Part shown: in pieces, positions 54,172 to 62,768 of the stretch | Layout: each line of letters begins with the position of its first letter | How positions within the stretch are numbered: the stretch's first letter is position 1 | From: Rhodoferax sp. BAB1 | GTDB lineage: Bacteria > Pseudomonadota > Gammaproteobacteria > Burkholderiales > Burkholderiaceae_C | Length of the DNA stretch: 64,000 nt | Assembly (NCBI RefSeq): GCF_013334205.1 | Contig: NZ_CP054424.1 | Location: 2,686,001-2,750,000 of the forward strand | Reading direction: 5' to 3' | Notes under the pieces: model-generated | The model's database searches: none | Seen by the model: the letters and a program-made list of their open reading frames with translations, nothing else | What the model was told of the DNA's origin: nothing | Program-made: the position numbers and the translations under genes

Positions 54172-57100
54172 CTTCGGTCTCTTTCAGGCGGGCGATCAGG
54201 GCGGTGAAGTCGAAACGGTCCACGTGCACCACCAGGGCCTGCAGCACGTCGGCGATGGCCGGCGCCTCCTGGGCGCTGTTGCGCAGCAGGCTGCGCAGGC
54301 CGCTGGCATTGCCAAGGCGCGCCAGGGCGATGAGGCGCTGGCGCAGTTCGGCGGGCAGCGGCAGGGCGGTGGCGCCGTCGGGTGCGGTGGGGGAGGCGGC
54401 CAGGCGCTGGGTTTCGTGCACCCATTCCAGTTGCAGCACACGCGCCAGCAGGTCCAGCAGCTCGGACTCGATCACGGGCTTGCTCACGAAACCCTGGGCG
54501 CCGACGGCGGCCAGCAGCTCGGGGCGGTTCTCGAAGGGGTCGGCCGAGACGAAGATGATGGGCAGCTGCGCCGGGCAACTGCTGCGGATGAGCTGTGCGG
54601 TCTGCCAGCCGTTGAGGTCGTCCATAGTGATGTCGAGCAGCACGGCGTCGGGCTGGTGCTGCTGCAGGATCTCCAGCGCCTCGCGGCCGCTGGCGGCCTC
54701 GCGCACGATGAAACCCAGGGGCAGCAGCAGGCTGGCCAGCAGCTGGCGCTGGATGGGCTGGTCGTCCACCACCAGCAGGGTGCGGCGCGGCGCAAGGTAG
54801 CCCACGATGGGCCGCAGGTGGCGCACCGCGGGCACGGCGGGCGGATCGATCTCGCGCAGATAAAGGCGCACGCTGAAGGTGCTGCCCTCGCCCACGGCGC
54901 TGCGCAGCGTGAGCTCGCCGCCCATGAGTTCGGTGAGCAGGTGCGTGATGGTCAGGCCCAGGCCGGTGCCCGATTCGCTGGTGCGCCGGCCGGCGCTGCC
55001 GCGCTCGAAGGGCTGGAAGATGCGCTCCTGGTCCTGCGGGGCGATGCCGATGCCGCTGTCTTCCACCTCGAAGCGCAGCACCTCGTGCCGGCAGTCCACC
55101 CGGAACACGATGCCGCCGCGGTCGGTGAAGCGCACGGCATTGGCCAGCAGGTTGATGAGGATCTGGCGCAGGCGCTTGGCGTCGGCCTGCACCCAGGCCG
55201 GCACGCGGCCCTGCGTCTCCAGCCGGAAAGTCAGGCCCTTGCCCTCGGCCTGCGGCTGCACCATGCGCGCGAGTTCGGAGAGGAATTCGGGGAAAGGCAG
55301 GGGCGCCGGGTCCAGGCGCAGGCGGCCGGCCTCGATGCGGGCCAGGTCCAGCAGGCCGTCGATCAGCGCGTGCATGTGCTGGCCGCTCTGCTGCATGGTG
55401 GTGACCATCTCGCGCGGGCTGCCCTGCAGCTCCTTGCCGCGCAGCAGGATCTGCGCGTAACCCAGGATGCTGTTGAGCGGGGTGCGCAGTTCGTGCGTCA
55501 TGCCGGCCACGTAGCGGGTCTTGGCCTGGCTGGCGGCCTCGGCCACCTCCTTGGCGCCCTGCAGGGCTTCGTCGGTGCGCTGGTGGGCGTCGATCTCCTT
55601 CTGCAGCAGCTGGGTCTGGCGCTCGGATTCGTCGTGCGCCATGCGCCGGCTCTCGTTGGCCAGCACCACCCACCAGGCGCACACGGCGGCCAGCAGGGCC
55701 AGCAGGGAGAAGGCCTTGATGAAGGGTTCGCGCAACTGCTCGGCCGGGGTCTGCAGGCTCTCCTGCACGTAGACCACGCCCAGCACGAAGGCCAGCAGCG
55801 CGCACAGGCCCAGGAAGACCGTGAAGTACTGCGCCACGCGGAAGTTGTAGCTTTTGTTCAGGCTGGCCGGCAGGAAGGCGGCCAAGGCCACGCGCAGCTG
55901 GTCGGCCGCGCGCGACTGGCTCTTGCAACGGTCGTGGCAGCGTGATTCGAGCGAGCAGCACAGGGAGCAGATGGGCGCGCCGTAGGCCGGGCAGCTGGCC
56001 ATGTCGGCGCTTTCGAACTGGTTCTCGCAGACGCTGCAGCGCAGCACCTCGCCCGGTTTCCAGGGCGAGGCGTCGTGCCGCGCCAGGTAATAGCGCCCCT
56101 TGGTGGCCCAGGCCAGCAGCGGCGCGGCGAGCATGGCGGTGAAGAGCGCAATGAAGGGCGAGAAGGCCGCCGCGTATTCGCCCAGCAGCCCGGCATGGGC
56201 CGTGACCGACAGCAGCACGGCCAGGCCCATGGCGCCCAGGCCCACGGGGTTGAGGTCGTAAAGGTAGGCACGGCGGAACTCCACACCCTTCGGTGACAGG
56301 CCCAGGGGCTTGCTGATGACCAGGTCGGCCACCAGGGCGCCGACCCAGGCGATGGCCACGTTGGCGTACAGGCCCAGCACTTTCTCCAGCGCGCCGAAGA
56401 CGCCCAGGGTCATGAGCAGCATGGCGATGATGACGTTGAACACCAGCCAGACCACGCGCCCCGGGTGGCTGCGCGTGAGCCGCGCGAAGAAGTTGCTCCA
56501 GGCCAGCGAGCCGGCGTAGGCGTTGGTGACGTTGATCTTGACCTGCGAGATCACCACGAAGAGCACGGTGAGCCACAGGGCCAGCACCGGGCTGTCTAGC
56601 GACTGGCTGTAACCCACCAGGTACATCTGCGTGGGTTCGGCCGCATGGCCCGGCAGCGCGCCGTACTGCAGGGCGACGAAGGCCAGGAAAGCGCCGCCCA
56701 GCATCTTGAGCATGCCCGGCACGATCCAGCCCGGCCCGGCGGCCAGCACGCAACCCCACCAGCGCCAGCGGTTGGCCCGGGTGCGTTCGGGCATGAAACG
56801 CAGGTAGTCCACCTGCTCGCCGATCTGCACCACCAGCGAGAAGGCCACGGCCGCGGCCGCGCCGAACATGAGCGGCTCGAACTCGCTGCTGCCCGAGCTC
56901 AGGCCCGACAGGCCGGTGAATTCCCGGTAGAGCTCGGGCTGGGCCACGGCGAACCAGAGGAAGGGCCAGAGCAGCAGCACCACCCACAGCGGCTGGGTCC
57001 AGGTCTGCAGGCGCGAAATGAAGGTGATGCCGTACAGCACCAGCGGGATGATGACCAGCGAGGACAGCACGTAGCACCACACCAGCGGCCAGTCCAGCAC

Positions 57101-57532
57101 GAGCTGCAGCGCCAGCGCCATGATGGCCGCCTCCAGCGCGAAGAAGATGAAGGTGAAGCTGGCGTAGATCAGCGAGGTGACGGTGGAGCCCAGGTAACCG
57201 AAACCCGCGCCGCGCGTGAGCAGGTCCATGTCCAGGCCGTAGCGCGCGGCGTAGACGGCGATGGGCAGGCCGGTGAGGAAGGTGATGAGCCCCATGACCA
57301 GGATGGCCCACAGCGCGTTGTCGAAACCGTAGTTCAACGCGATGGCGCCGCCGATGGCCTCCAACGCCAGGAAGGACATGCCGCCGAAGGCCGTGTTGGC
57401 CACGCGCCATTCGCTCCACTTGCGCGCGCTGTGCGGCGTGTAGCGCAGCGCGTAGTCCTCCAGGGTCTCGTTGGCCACCCAGGAGTTGTAGTCGCGGCGG
57501 ATGCGGAAGATTTTTTGCGGTGCGTTCTTCAT
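54158..57532 (-). CDS. NCS1 transporter-fused hybrid histidine kinase (pair 2)
   Basis: A 1124-aa paralogue of the kinase at 46732. The NCS1 transporter lies at about residues 10-485; the Cys-rich segment at 499-536 keeps all eight Cys; two membrane helices follow at about 560-630, then HisKA with His680 (MTHELRTPLNSIL), an HATPase (GTGLGLTITHLLTELMGGE) and a receiver (LLDITMDDLNG). The N-terminal RRDYNSW and DLLTRGAGFGY motifs are shared with pair 1. ATG at 57532 was chosen because MKNAPQKIFRIRRDYNSW aligns with pair 1; 22 upstream in-frame residues were rejected. It is divergent from the fmd operon across a 221-base gap that holds promoter box D. Confidence 0.93.
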   Translation of the reverse strand: MKNAPQKIFRIRRDYNSWVANETLEDYALRYTPHSARKWSEWRVANTAFGGMSFLALEAIGGAIALNYGFDNALWAILVMGLITFLTGLPIAVYAARYGLDMDLLTRGAGFGYLGSTVTSLIYASFTFIFFALEAAIMALALQLVLDWPLVWCYVLSSLVIIPLVLYGITFISRLQTWTQPLWVVLLLWPFLWFAVAQPELYREFTGLSGLSSGSSEFEPLMFGAAAAVAFSLVVQIGEQVDYLRFMPERTRANRWRWWGCVLAAGPGWIVPGMLKMLGGAFLAFVALQYGALPGHAAEPTQMYLVGYSQSLDSPVLALWLTVLFVVISQVKINVTNAYAGSLAWSNFFARLTRSHPGRVVWLVFNVIIAMLLMTLGVFGALEKVLGLYANVAIAWVGALVADLVISKPLGLSPKGVEFRRAYLYDLNPVGLGAMGLAVLLSVTAHAGLLGEYAAAFSPFIALFTAMLAAPLLAWATKGRYYLARHDASPWKPGEVLRCSVCENQFESADMASCPAYGAPICSLCCSLESRCHDRCKSQSRAADQLRVALAAFLPASLNKSYNFRVAQYFTVFLGLCALLAFVLGVVYVQESLQTPAEQLREPFIKAFSLLALLAAVCAWWVVLANESRRMAHDESERQTQLLQKEIDAHQRTDEALQGAKEVAEAASQAKTRYVAGMTHELRTPLNSILGYAQILLRGKELQGSPREMVTTMQQSGQHMHALIDGLLDLARIEAGRLRLDPAPLPFPEFLSELARMVQPQAEGKGLTFRLETQGRVPAWVQADAKRLRQILINLLANAVRFTDRGGIVFRVDCRHEVLRFEVEDSGIGIAPQDQERIFQPFERGSAGRRTSESGTGLGLTITHLLTELMGGELTLRSAVGEGSTFSVRLYLREIDPPAVPAVRHLRPIVGYLAPRRTLLVVDDQPIQRQLLASLLLPLGFIVREAASGREALEILQQHQPDAVLLDITMDDLNGWQTAQLIRSSCPAQLPIIFVSADPFENRPELLAAVGAQGFVSKPVIESELLDLLARVLQLEWVHETQRLAASPTAPDGATALPLPAELRQRLIALARLGNASGLRSLLRNSAQEAPAIADVLQALVVHVDRFDFTALIARLKETEDESA

Positions 57533-57629
57533 AAAGGTGCGTGCGGGCCAGGGCGCCTCTTTCTGGTGTGCGCAGGACCCATGCAGGTGCACATGCAAGA
57601 ACTGTTCTCGGATCGCGATGCGACACCGA

Positions 57630-57674
57630 TACGTTGATTGACGTATGGGCCGTACGCGCTCCTCTCCCTAATCT
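57630..57674 (+). promoter_or_regulatory. fmd operon promoter with TACG-N8-CGTA box (copy D)
   Basis: TACG-N8-CGTA (57630-57645) is followed after exactly 23 bases by TAATCT (57669-57674), about 80 bases before the binding-protein start. The flanking sequence differs from copies A-C, which makes the preserved spacing more telling. Read leftward, the same inverted repeat is followed after 23 bases by AACAGT (57601-57606), a possible -10 for the divergent kinase gene. Confidence 0.7.
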
Positions 57675-57753
57675 CAAGGCCGTGGTGACACCGTGTTGCC
57701 CGCACCTCCCGCAGGTGTTTCCTGGTTCCCTCTTCCTCTAACTGGAGTGCCTC

Positions 57754-59022
57754 ATGAAGAAACCGTCTGCCCCCTCCCACCCGCTGGCCACCGGCCTGCA
57801 GCGCCGCCAGGTCCTGCAGGCCATGGGCGCCCTGTCCGTGGCCGGTGTGCCCGCCCTGGCCGCGGCCCAGCAGTTCCCGACCGCCAAGGTCAACACGACC
57901 AAGCTGGCCGTGACCGACACCGAAGTGATCGTGGGGCAGTTGCACTCGTCCTCCGGCACCATGGCCATCTCCGAGACCGGCTCCATCCAGGCCGAGCAGC
58001 TGGCCATCGACCAGATCAACGCCATGGGCGGCATCCTGGGTCGCAAGATCAAGGTGATCAAGGAAGACGGCGCCTCCGACTGGCCGACCTTCGCCGAGAA
58101 GTCCAAGAAGCTGCTGGTCAACGACCACGTGGCCGCCGTCTTCGGCTGCTGGACCAGCGCCTCGCGCAAGGCCGTGCTGCCGGTGTTCGAGAAGGAAAAC
58201 GGCCTGCTTTACTACCCGACCTTCTACGAAGGCCTGGAGCAGAGCAAGAACGTGATCTACACGGGCCAGGAAGCCACGCAGCAGATCATCTACGGCCTGG
58301 ACTGGGGTTCGAAGGAAAAGAAAGCCAAGACCTTCTTCCTGGTCGGCTCGGACTACATCTGGCCGCGCACCTCGATGAAGATCGCGCGCAAGCACATCGA
58401 GTCCGTGGGCAAGCTGGGCAAGGTGGTCGGCGAGGAGTACTACCCGCTGGGCAACACCAACTTCAACTCCCTGATCAACAAGATCAAGGTGGCCAAGCCG
58501 GACTGCATCTTCGCGGCCGTGGTGGGCGGCTCCAACGTGGCCTTCTACAAGCAGCTCAAGGCCGCCGGCATCACCGGTGACAAGCAGTTCCTGCTCACCC
58601 TGTCGGTGACGGAAGACGAAATGACCGGTGTGGGCGGCGAGAACTTCACCGGCTTCTACAGCTCGATGAAGTACTTCCAGTCGCTGGACAACGAGAACAA
58701 CAAGAAGTTCGTCGCGGCCTTCAAGGCCAAGTACGGCAAGGACGCCGTGATCGGCGACGTGACGCAGGCCGGTTACCTCGGCCCCTGGCTGTGGAAGGCC
58801 GCCGTGGAGAAGGCCGGCAGCTTCGACGTGGACAAGGTCGTGGCCGCATCGCCCGGCATCGAGCTCAAGACCGCACCCGAAGGCTACGTGAAGCTGCACG
58901 AGAACCACCACCTGTGGAGCAAGTCGCGCATCGCCATCGGCAACAAGGACGGCACCTTCAAGGTGGTGGCCGAGTCGCCCAAGCTGATCGAACCCGATCC
59001 CTTCCCGAAGGGCTACCAGTAA
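57754..59022 (+). CDS. fmdD: Urea/short-chain amide ABC transporter binding protein (FmdD/UrtA-like)
   Basis: A 422-aa periplasmic protein. The N-terminus has a twin-arginine-like LQRRQVLQAMGALSVAG and cleavage near ALAAAQQ. The fold is the Peripla_BP type I of UrtA (LHSSSGTMAISETGS, FGCWTSASRKAVLPV, and DEMTGVGGENFTGFYSSM). The closest described group is FmdD of Methylophilus, which imports formamide, acetamide and urea. It heads the operon that ends in formamidase and carries promoter box D. It is clearly paralogous to urtA at 14019. Confidence 0.92.
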   Translation: MKKPSAPSHPLATGLQRRQVLQAMGALSVAGVPALAAAQQFPTAKVNTTKLAVTDTEVIVGQLHSSSGTMAISETGSIQAEQLAIDQINAMGGILGRKIKVIKEDGASDWPTFAEKSKKLLVNDHVAAVFGCWTSASRKAVLPVFEKENGLLYYPTFYEGLEQSKNVIYTGQEATQQIIYGLDWGSKEKKAKTFFLVGSDYIWPRTSMKIARKHIESVGKLGKVVGEEYYPLGNTNFNSLINKIKVAKPDCIFAAVVGGSNVAFYKQLKAAGITGDKQFLLTLSVTEDEMTGVGGENFTGFYSSMKYFQSLDNENNKKFVAAFKAKYGKDAVIGDVTQAGYLGPWLWKAAVEKAGSFDVDKVVAASPGIELKTAPEGYVKLHENHHLWSKSRIAIGNKDGTFKVVAESPKLIEPDPFPKGYQ

Positions 59023-59044
59023 TCAGATCCGCTCAGGGAAAGAA

Positions 59045-59079
59045 GGTGGCGGCCGCCCGCTGACCCGGGGGCCGCCACC
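59045..59079 (+). terminator. Intercistronic hairpin after the binding-protein gene
   Basis: Ten-base perfect arms, GGTGGCGGCC (59045-59054) and its complement (59070-59079), lie 22 bases after the stop. No T-run follows. It mirrors the urtA-urtB hairpin at 13981-14004 in position, suggesting the same way of making more binding protein than permease. Confidence 0.65.
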
Positions 59080-59111
59080 CGTGATTCGTACACAGACAGG
59101 CAGGTGACGCC

Positions 59112-60026
59112 ATGGAATTTTCGGAAATACTCAACATCACCCTGATGCAGGGTTTCGCGGGGCTGAGCCTGTTCTCGGTGCTGCTGCTCATGGGCCTGGG
59201 CCTGGCCATCATCTTCGGCCAGATGGGCGTGATCAACATGGCGCATGGTGAGTTCATGACCATCGGCGCCTACACGGTCTTCCTCTTCTCCACGCTGGTG
59301 GAGAAGTTCGCCCCCAATCTGATGCCCTATTACTTCCTGGTCGCCATCGCGGTGGCCTTCTGCCTGGCCTTCATCGCGGGCTGGCTGGTGGAGTGGGGCC
59401 TGATCCGTTTTCTCTACAAGCGCCCGCTGGACACACTGCTGGCCACCTGGGGCCTGAGCCTGGCGATCCAGCAGATCTTCCGCACCGCCATCGGCCCCAA
59501 GGAGGTCAGCCCCACGCTGCCCGACTGGCTGATGGGCTCCTGGTCGCCGCACGAGGGCCTGGACATCCCGATCAACGGCCTGTTCGTGCTGGGCCTGACC
59601 ACCTTCGTGACCTGCGGTGTGCTGCTGGCGCTGTACAAGAGCCGCTGGGGCCTGCGGGTGCGCGCCACGGTGAGCAACCGCACCATGGCCAACGCCATCG
59701 GCATCAACACCAGCAAGACCGACCGCCTGACCTTCGCCATCGGCTGCGGCATCGCCGGCGTGGCGGGCGCGGCCTTCACCACCATCGGCTCCACGGGCCC
59801 GACCAGCGGCTCGCTCTACATCGTGGACTCCTTCCTGGTCGTGACCTTCGGCGGGGCGGCCAGCCTGCTGGGCACGGTGGCCTCGGCCTTCGGCATCGCG
59901 CAGACACAGTCGATCAGCGAGTTCTTCATGAGCGGCTCGAACGCCAAGGTGCTGACGCTCTCCATCATCGTCGTGATCCTGATGATCCGCCCGCAAGGCC
60001 TGTTCGCCAGCAAGGTGCGTCGCTGA
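59112..60026 (+). CDS. Urea/amide ABC transporter permease, UrtB-like short form
   Basis: A 304-aa LivH-family permease with eight to nine helices (FGQMGVINMAHGEFMTIGAY near residue 36, and LMIRPQGLFASKVRR at the end). Unlike the 524-aa UrtB at 12342, it lacks the exported N-terminal region, as is usual for the amide-type system. It lies 89 bases after the binding protein, across the hairpin. Confidence 0.93.
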   Translation: MEFSEILNITLMQGFAGLSLFSVLLLMGLGLAIIFGQMGVINMAHGEFMTIGAYTVFLFSTLVEKFAPNLMPYYFLVAIAVAFCLAFIAGWLVEWGLIRFLYKRPLDTLLATWGLSLAIQQIFRTAIGPKEVSPTLPDWLMGSWSPHEGLDIPINGLFVLGLTTFVTCGVLLALYKSRWGLRVRATVSNRTMANAIGINTSKTDRLTFAIGCGIAGVAGAAFTTIGSTGPTSGSLYIVDSFLVVTFGGAASLLGTVASAFGIAQTQSISEFFMSGSNAKVLTLSIIVVILMIRPQGLFASKVRR

Positions 60027-60054
60027 TCCTGCTTCTTACTTCCGGAGTCACCCC

Positions 60055-61251
60055 ATGAACAAATTCAACGCGTGGATCGCCAGCAAGGGACTGGGCAGCG
60101 TGCTCATCCTGGCCGTGCTGCTGGCCGTCGTCTTTCCGCTGGTCTTCGACATCTTCCGCCTCAACCTGGTGGGCAAGTACCTGACCTACGGCTTCGTCGC
60201 CCTCGGGCTCGTGATGCTCTGGGGCTACGGCGGCGTGCTGAGCCTGGGCCAGGGCGTGTTCTTCGGCCTGGGCGGTTACGCCATGGCCATGTTCCTCAAG
60301 CTCGAAGCGTCCGACCCCATCACCACCAAGATCCAGTCCACCCCCGGCATCCCGGACTTCATGGACTGGAACCAGCTCACGGCCCTGCCGCTGTGGTGGC
60401 AGCCCTTCGAGTACCTGCCCTTCGCGCTGTTCGCGGTGGTGGCGGTGCCGACGCTGCTGGCCTTCATCGTCGGCTACGCCATGTTCAAGCGGCGTGTGGG
60501 CGGGGTGTACTTCGCCATCATCACGCAGGCCGTGGCGCTGATCCTCACCGTGCTCATCATCGGCCAGCAGGGTTACACGGGCGGCGTCAACGGCATGACC
60601 GACCTGAAGACCGTGCTGGGCTGGGACACGCGCACCGACAGCGCCAAGTACATCCTCTACTACCTCTGCACCTTCCTGCTGATCGGCGGCATCCTGCTGT
60701 GCCTGTGGATCCAGAAGAGCAAGCTGGGCACCCTGCTGCTGGCCATGCGCGACAAGGAAGACCGGGTGCGTTTCTCGGGCTACGACGTGGCCATGTTCAA
60801 GGTCTTTGTGTTCTGTCTGGCGGCGGCGCTCTCGGGCATCGGCGGGGCCCTGTTCACGCTGCAGGTGGGTTTCATGTCGCCGTCCTTCGTGGGCATCGTG
60901 CCCTCGATCGAGATGGTGATCTACGCCGCGGTGGGCGGGCGCCTGAGCCTGGTGGGTGCAGTCTACGGCACCCTGCTCGTGAACTTCGGCAAGACCTACT
61001 TCTCCGAGAGCTTCCCCGACCTCTGGCTCTTCCTGATGGCCGCGCTCTTCATAGGCGTGACCATGGCTTTCCCCGACGGCCTGGCCGGTCTGTGGGACAA
61101 GAAAGTCAAGCCCTGGTGGCAGCGCAAGCAGGCCGAGCGCCTGGCCATCCGCGCCGCGGTAGCGGCCGACGCGGCCACCGATACGCCGGTCACCCAGGCC
61201 AGCCCCGCGGCACGACCCACGCCAGCCCAGCTGAGTGGCCAGAGCGCCTGA
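60055..61251 (+). CDS. Urea/amide ABC transporter permease, UrtC-like
   Basis: A 398-aa LivM-family permease with about ten helices (LWGYGGVLSLGQGVFFGLGGY near residue 55, and AVGGRLSLVGAVYGTLLVN near 295) and a long Ala/Pro-rich cytoplasmic tail. It starts 28 bases after the first permease, preceded by a CGGAG site. Confidence 0.93.
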   Translation: MNKFNAWIASKGLGSVLILAVLLAVVFPLVFDIFRLNLVGKYLTYGFVALGLVMLWGYGGVLSLGQGVFFGLGGYAMAMFLKLEASDPITTKIQSTPGIPDFMDWNQLTALPLWWQPFEYLPFALFAVVAVPTLLAFIVGYAMFKRRVGGVYFAIITQAVALILTVLIIGQQGYTGGVNGMTDLKTVLGWDTRTDSAKYILYYLCTFLLIGGILLCLWIQKSKLGTLLLAMRDKEDRVRFSGYDVAMFKVFVFCLAAALSGIGGALFTLQVGFMSPSFVGIVPSIEMVIYAAVGGRLSLVGAVYGTLLVNFGKTYFSESFPDLWLFLMAALFIGVTMAFPDGLAGLWDKKVKPWWQRKQAERLAIRAAVAADAATDTPVTQASPAARPTPAQLSGQSA

Positions 61252-61273
61252 CCCCCCGACACAGGAGCACACC

Positions 61274-62017
61274 ATGAGCAATACCGACTTCGCCCTGGCC
61301 GTGGAAGACCTGACGGTCTCCTTCGACGGTTTCAAGGCCATCGATAACCTGACCCTCTACATCGACAAGAACGAGCTGCGCGTGATCATCGGCCCCAACG
61401 GTGCGGGCAAGACCACGCTGCTGGACCTGATCTGCGGCAAGACCAAGGCCAGCGGCGGCAGCATCAAGTTCAAGAACGAGGAACTGACCAAACTGGACGA
61501 GCACATCCGCGTGCGCCGCGGCATCGGCCGCAAGTTCCAGACGCCGTCGATCTACGAGAACCTGTCCGTCTTCCAGAACCTGGAGGTGTCCTACCCCACG
61601 GGCCGCTCGGTCTTCGGCGCGCTGGGTTTCAAGTGCACCGGCGAGGTGAAGGCCCGCGTGCAGGTGGTGGCCGAGGAGATCGGCCTGGCCGACACGCTGG
61701 AGAAAGAGGCCGGCCTGCTCTCGCACGGGCAGAAGCAGTGGCTGGAGATCGGCATGCTGCTGATGCAGGACCCCGAGCTGCTGATGCTGGACGAACCCAT
61801 CGCCGGCATGAGCGCACGCGAGCGTGAACTCACCGCCGAGCTGCTCAAGCGCATCTGCAAGAACCGCTCGGTGATCGTGATCGAGCACGACATGGAGTTC
61901 GTCAAGCAGATCGCGCACAAGGTCACCGTCATGCACCAGGGAAAGATCCTGGCCGAGGGCTCCATGGCCACGGTGCAGGCCGACCCCAAGGTGATCGACG
62001 TCTATCTCGGTCACTGA
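61274..62017 (+). CDS. Urea/amide ABC transporter ATPase, UrtD-like
   Basis: A 247-aa ATPase with GPNGAGKTT, LSHGQKQWLEIGMLL and LLMLDEPIAGM. It lacks the N-terminal extension of the UrtD at 10331. ATG at 61274 has an AGGAG site; the short extension upstream overlaps the permease and was rejected. Confidence 0.94.
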   Translation: MSNTDFALAVEDLTVSFDGFKAIDNLTLYIDKNELRVIIGPNGAGKTTLLDLICGKTKASGGSIKFKNEELTKLDEHIRVRRGIGRKFQTPSIYENLSVFQNLEVSYPTGRSVFGALGFKCTGEVKARVQVVAEEIGLADTLEKEAGLLSHGQKQWLEIGMLLMQDPELLMLDEPIAGMSARERELTAELLKRICKNRSVIVIEHDMEFVKQIAHKVTVMHQGKILAEGSMATVQADPKVIDVYLGH

Positions 62018-62036
62018 TTCCCCAGGAGAAACAACC

Positions 62037-62726
62037 ATGCTCAAAGTCACCGACATGTACACGGCCTACGGCCAGAGCGAGGCCCTGCACGGCATCTCTT
62101 TCGAAAGCAACAAGAACGAGACGGTCGCCATCATGGGCCGCAACGGCATGGGCAAGACCACGCTGTTCAAGAGCCTGATGGGTGTGCTGCCGCTCAAGTC
62201 CGGGCAGATCCTGGTCGACGGGCAGGACGTCTCGAAGGACGAAAGCTACCGCCGGGTTGCCAAGGGCATCGCCTACGTACCCCAGGGTCGCATGATCTTC
62301 CCGACGCTGACCGTCGAGGAAAACATCCAGACCGGCCTGGAGAACGCCAGGCACAAGCAGATTCCCGAAGAGATCTACGCGCTGTTTCCCGTGCTGTGGG
62401 ACATGCGCCGGCGCAAGGGCGGCAACCTCTCGGGCGGACAGCAACAGCAGCTGGCGATTGCCCGCGCGCTGGTGACCAACCCCAAGGTGCTGCTGCTGGA
62501 CGAGCCCACCGAAGGCATCCAGCCTTCGATCATCAAGGACATCGCCAAGGCGCTCAACGAGATCCGCAAGCTGCGCGAGATCACCATCATCGTCTCCGAG
62601 CAGGTGCTGTCCTTCGCGATGGACGTGGCCGACCGCCTGTTCGTGATCGAAGGCGGCCGCCTGGTGCACGAGACCGCGCGTGACCAGACCGATGTGAAGC
62701 GCATCAAGTCCTACCTTTCCGTCTGA
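62037..62726 (+). CDS. Urea/amide ABC transporter ATPase, UrtE-like
   Basis: A 229-aa ATPase with GRNGMGKTT, LSGGQQQQLAIARAL and LLLDEPTEGIQPS. It lies 19 bases after its partner ATPase, without the insertion that splits the other urt operon. Unlike most ATPases it has a fairly variable C-terminal third. Confidence 0.94.
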   Translation: MLKVTDMYTAYGQSEALHGISFESNKNETVAIMGRNGMGKTTLFKSLMGVLPLKSGQILVDGQDVSKDESYRRVAKGIAYVPQGRMIFPTLTVEENIQTGLENARHKQIPEEIYALFPVLWDMRRRKGGNLSGGQQQQLAIARALVTNPKVLLLDEPTEGIQPSIIKDIAKALNEIRKLREITIIVSEQVLSFAMDVADRLFVIEGGRLVHETARDQTDVKRIKSYLSV

Positions 62727-62768
62727 CCCCTCCCCCATTTTTTCACCCTGACCTTTAGGAGAAGCACC

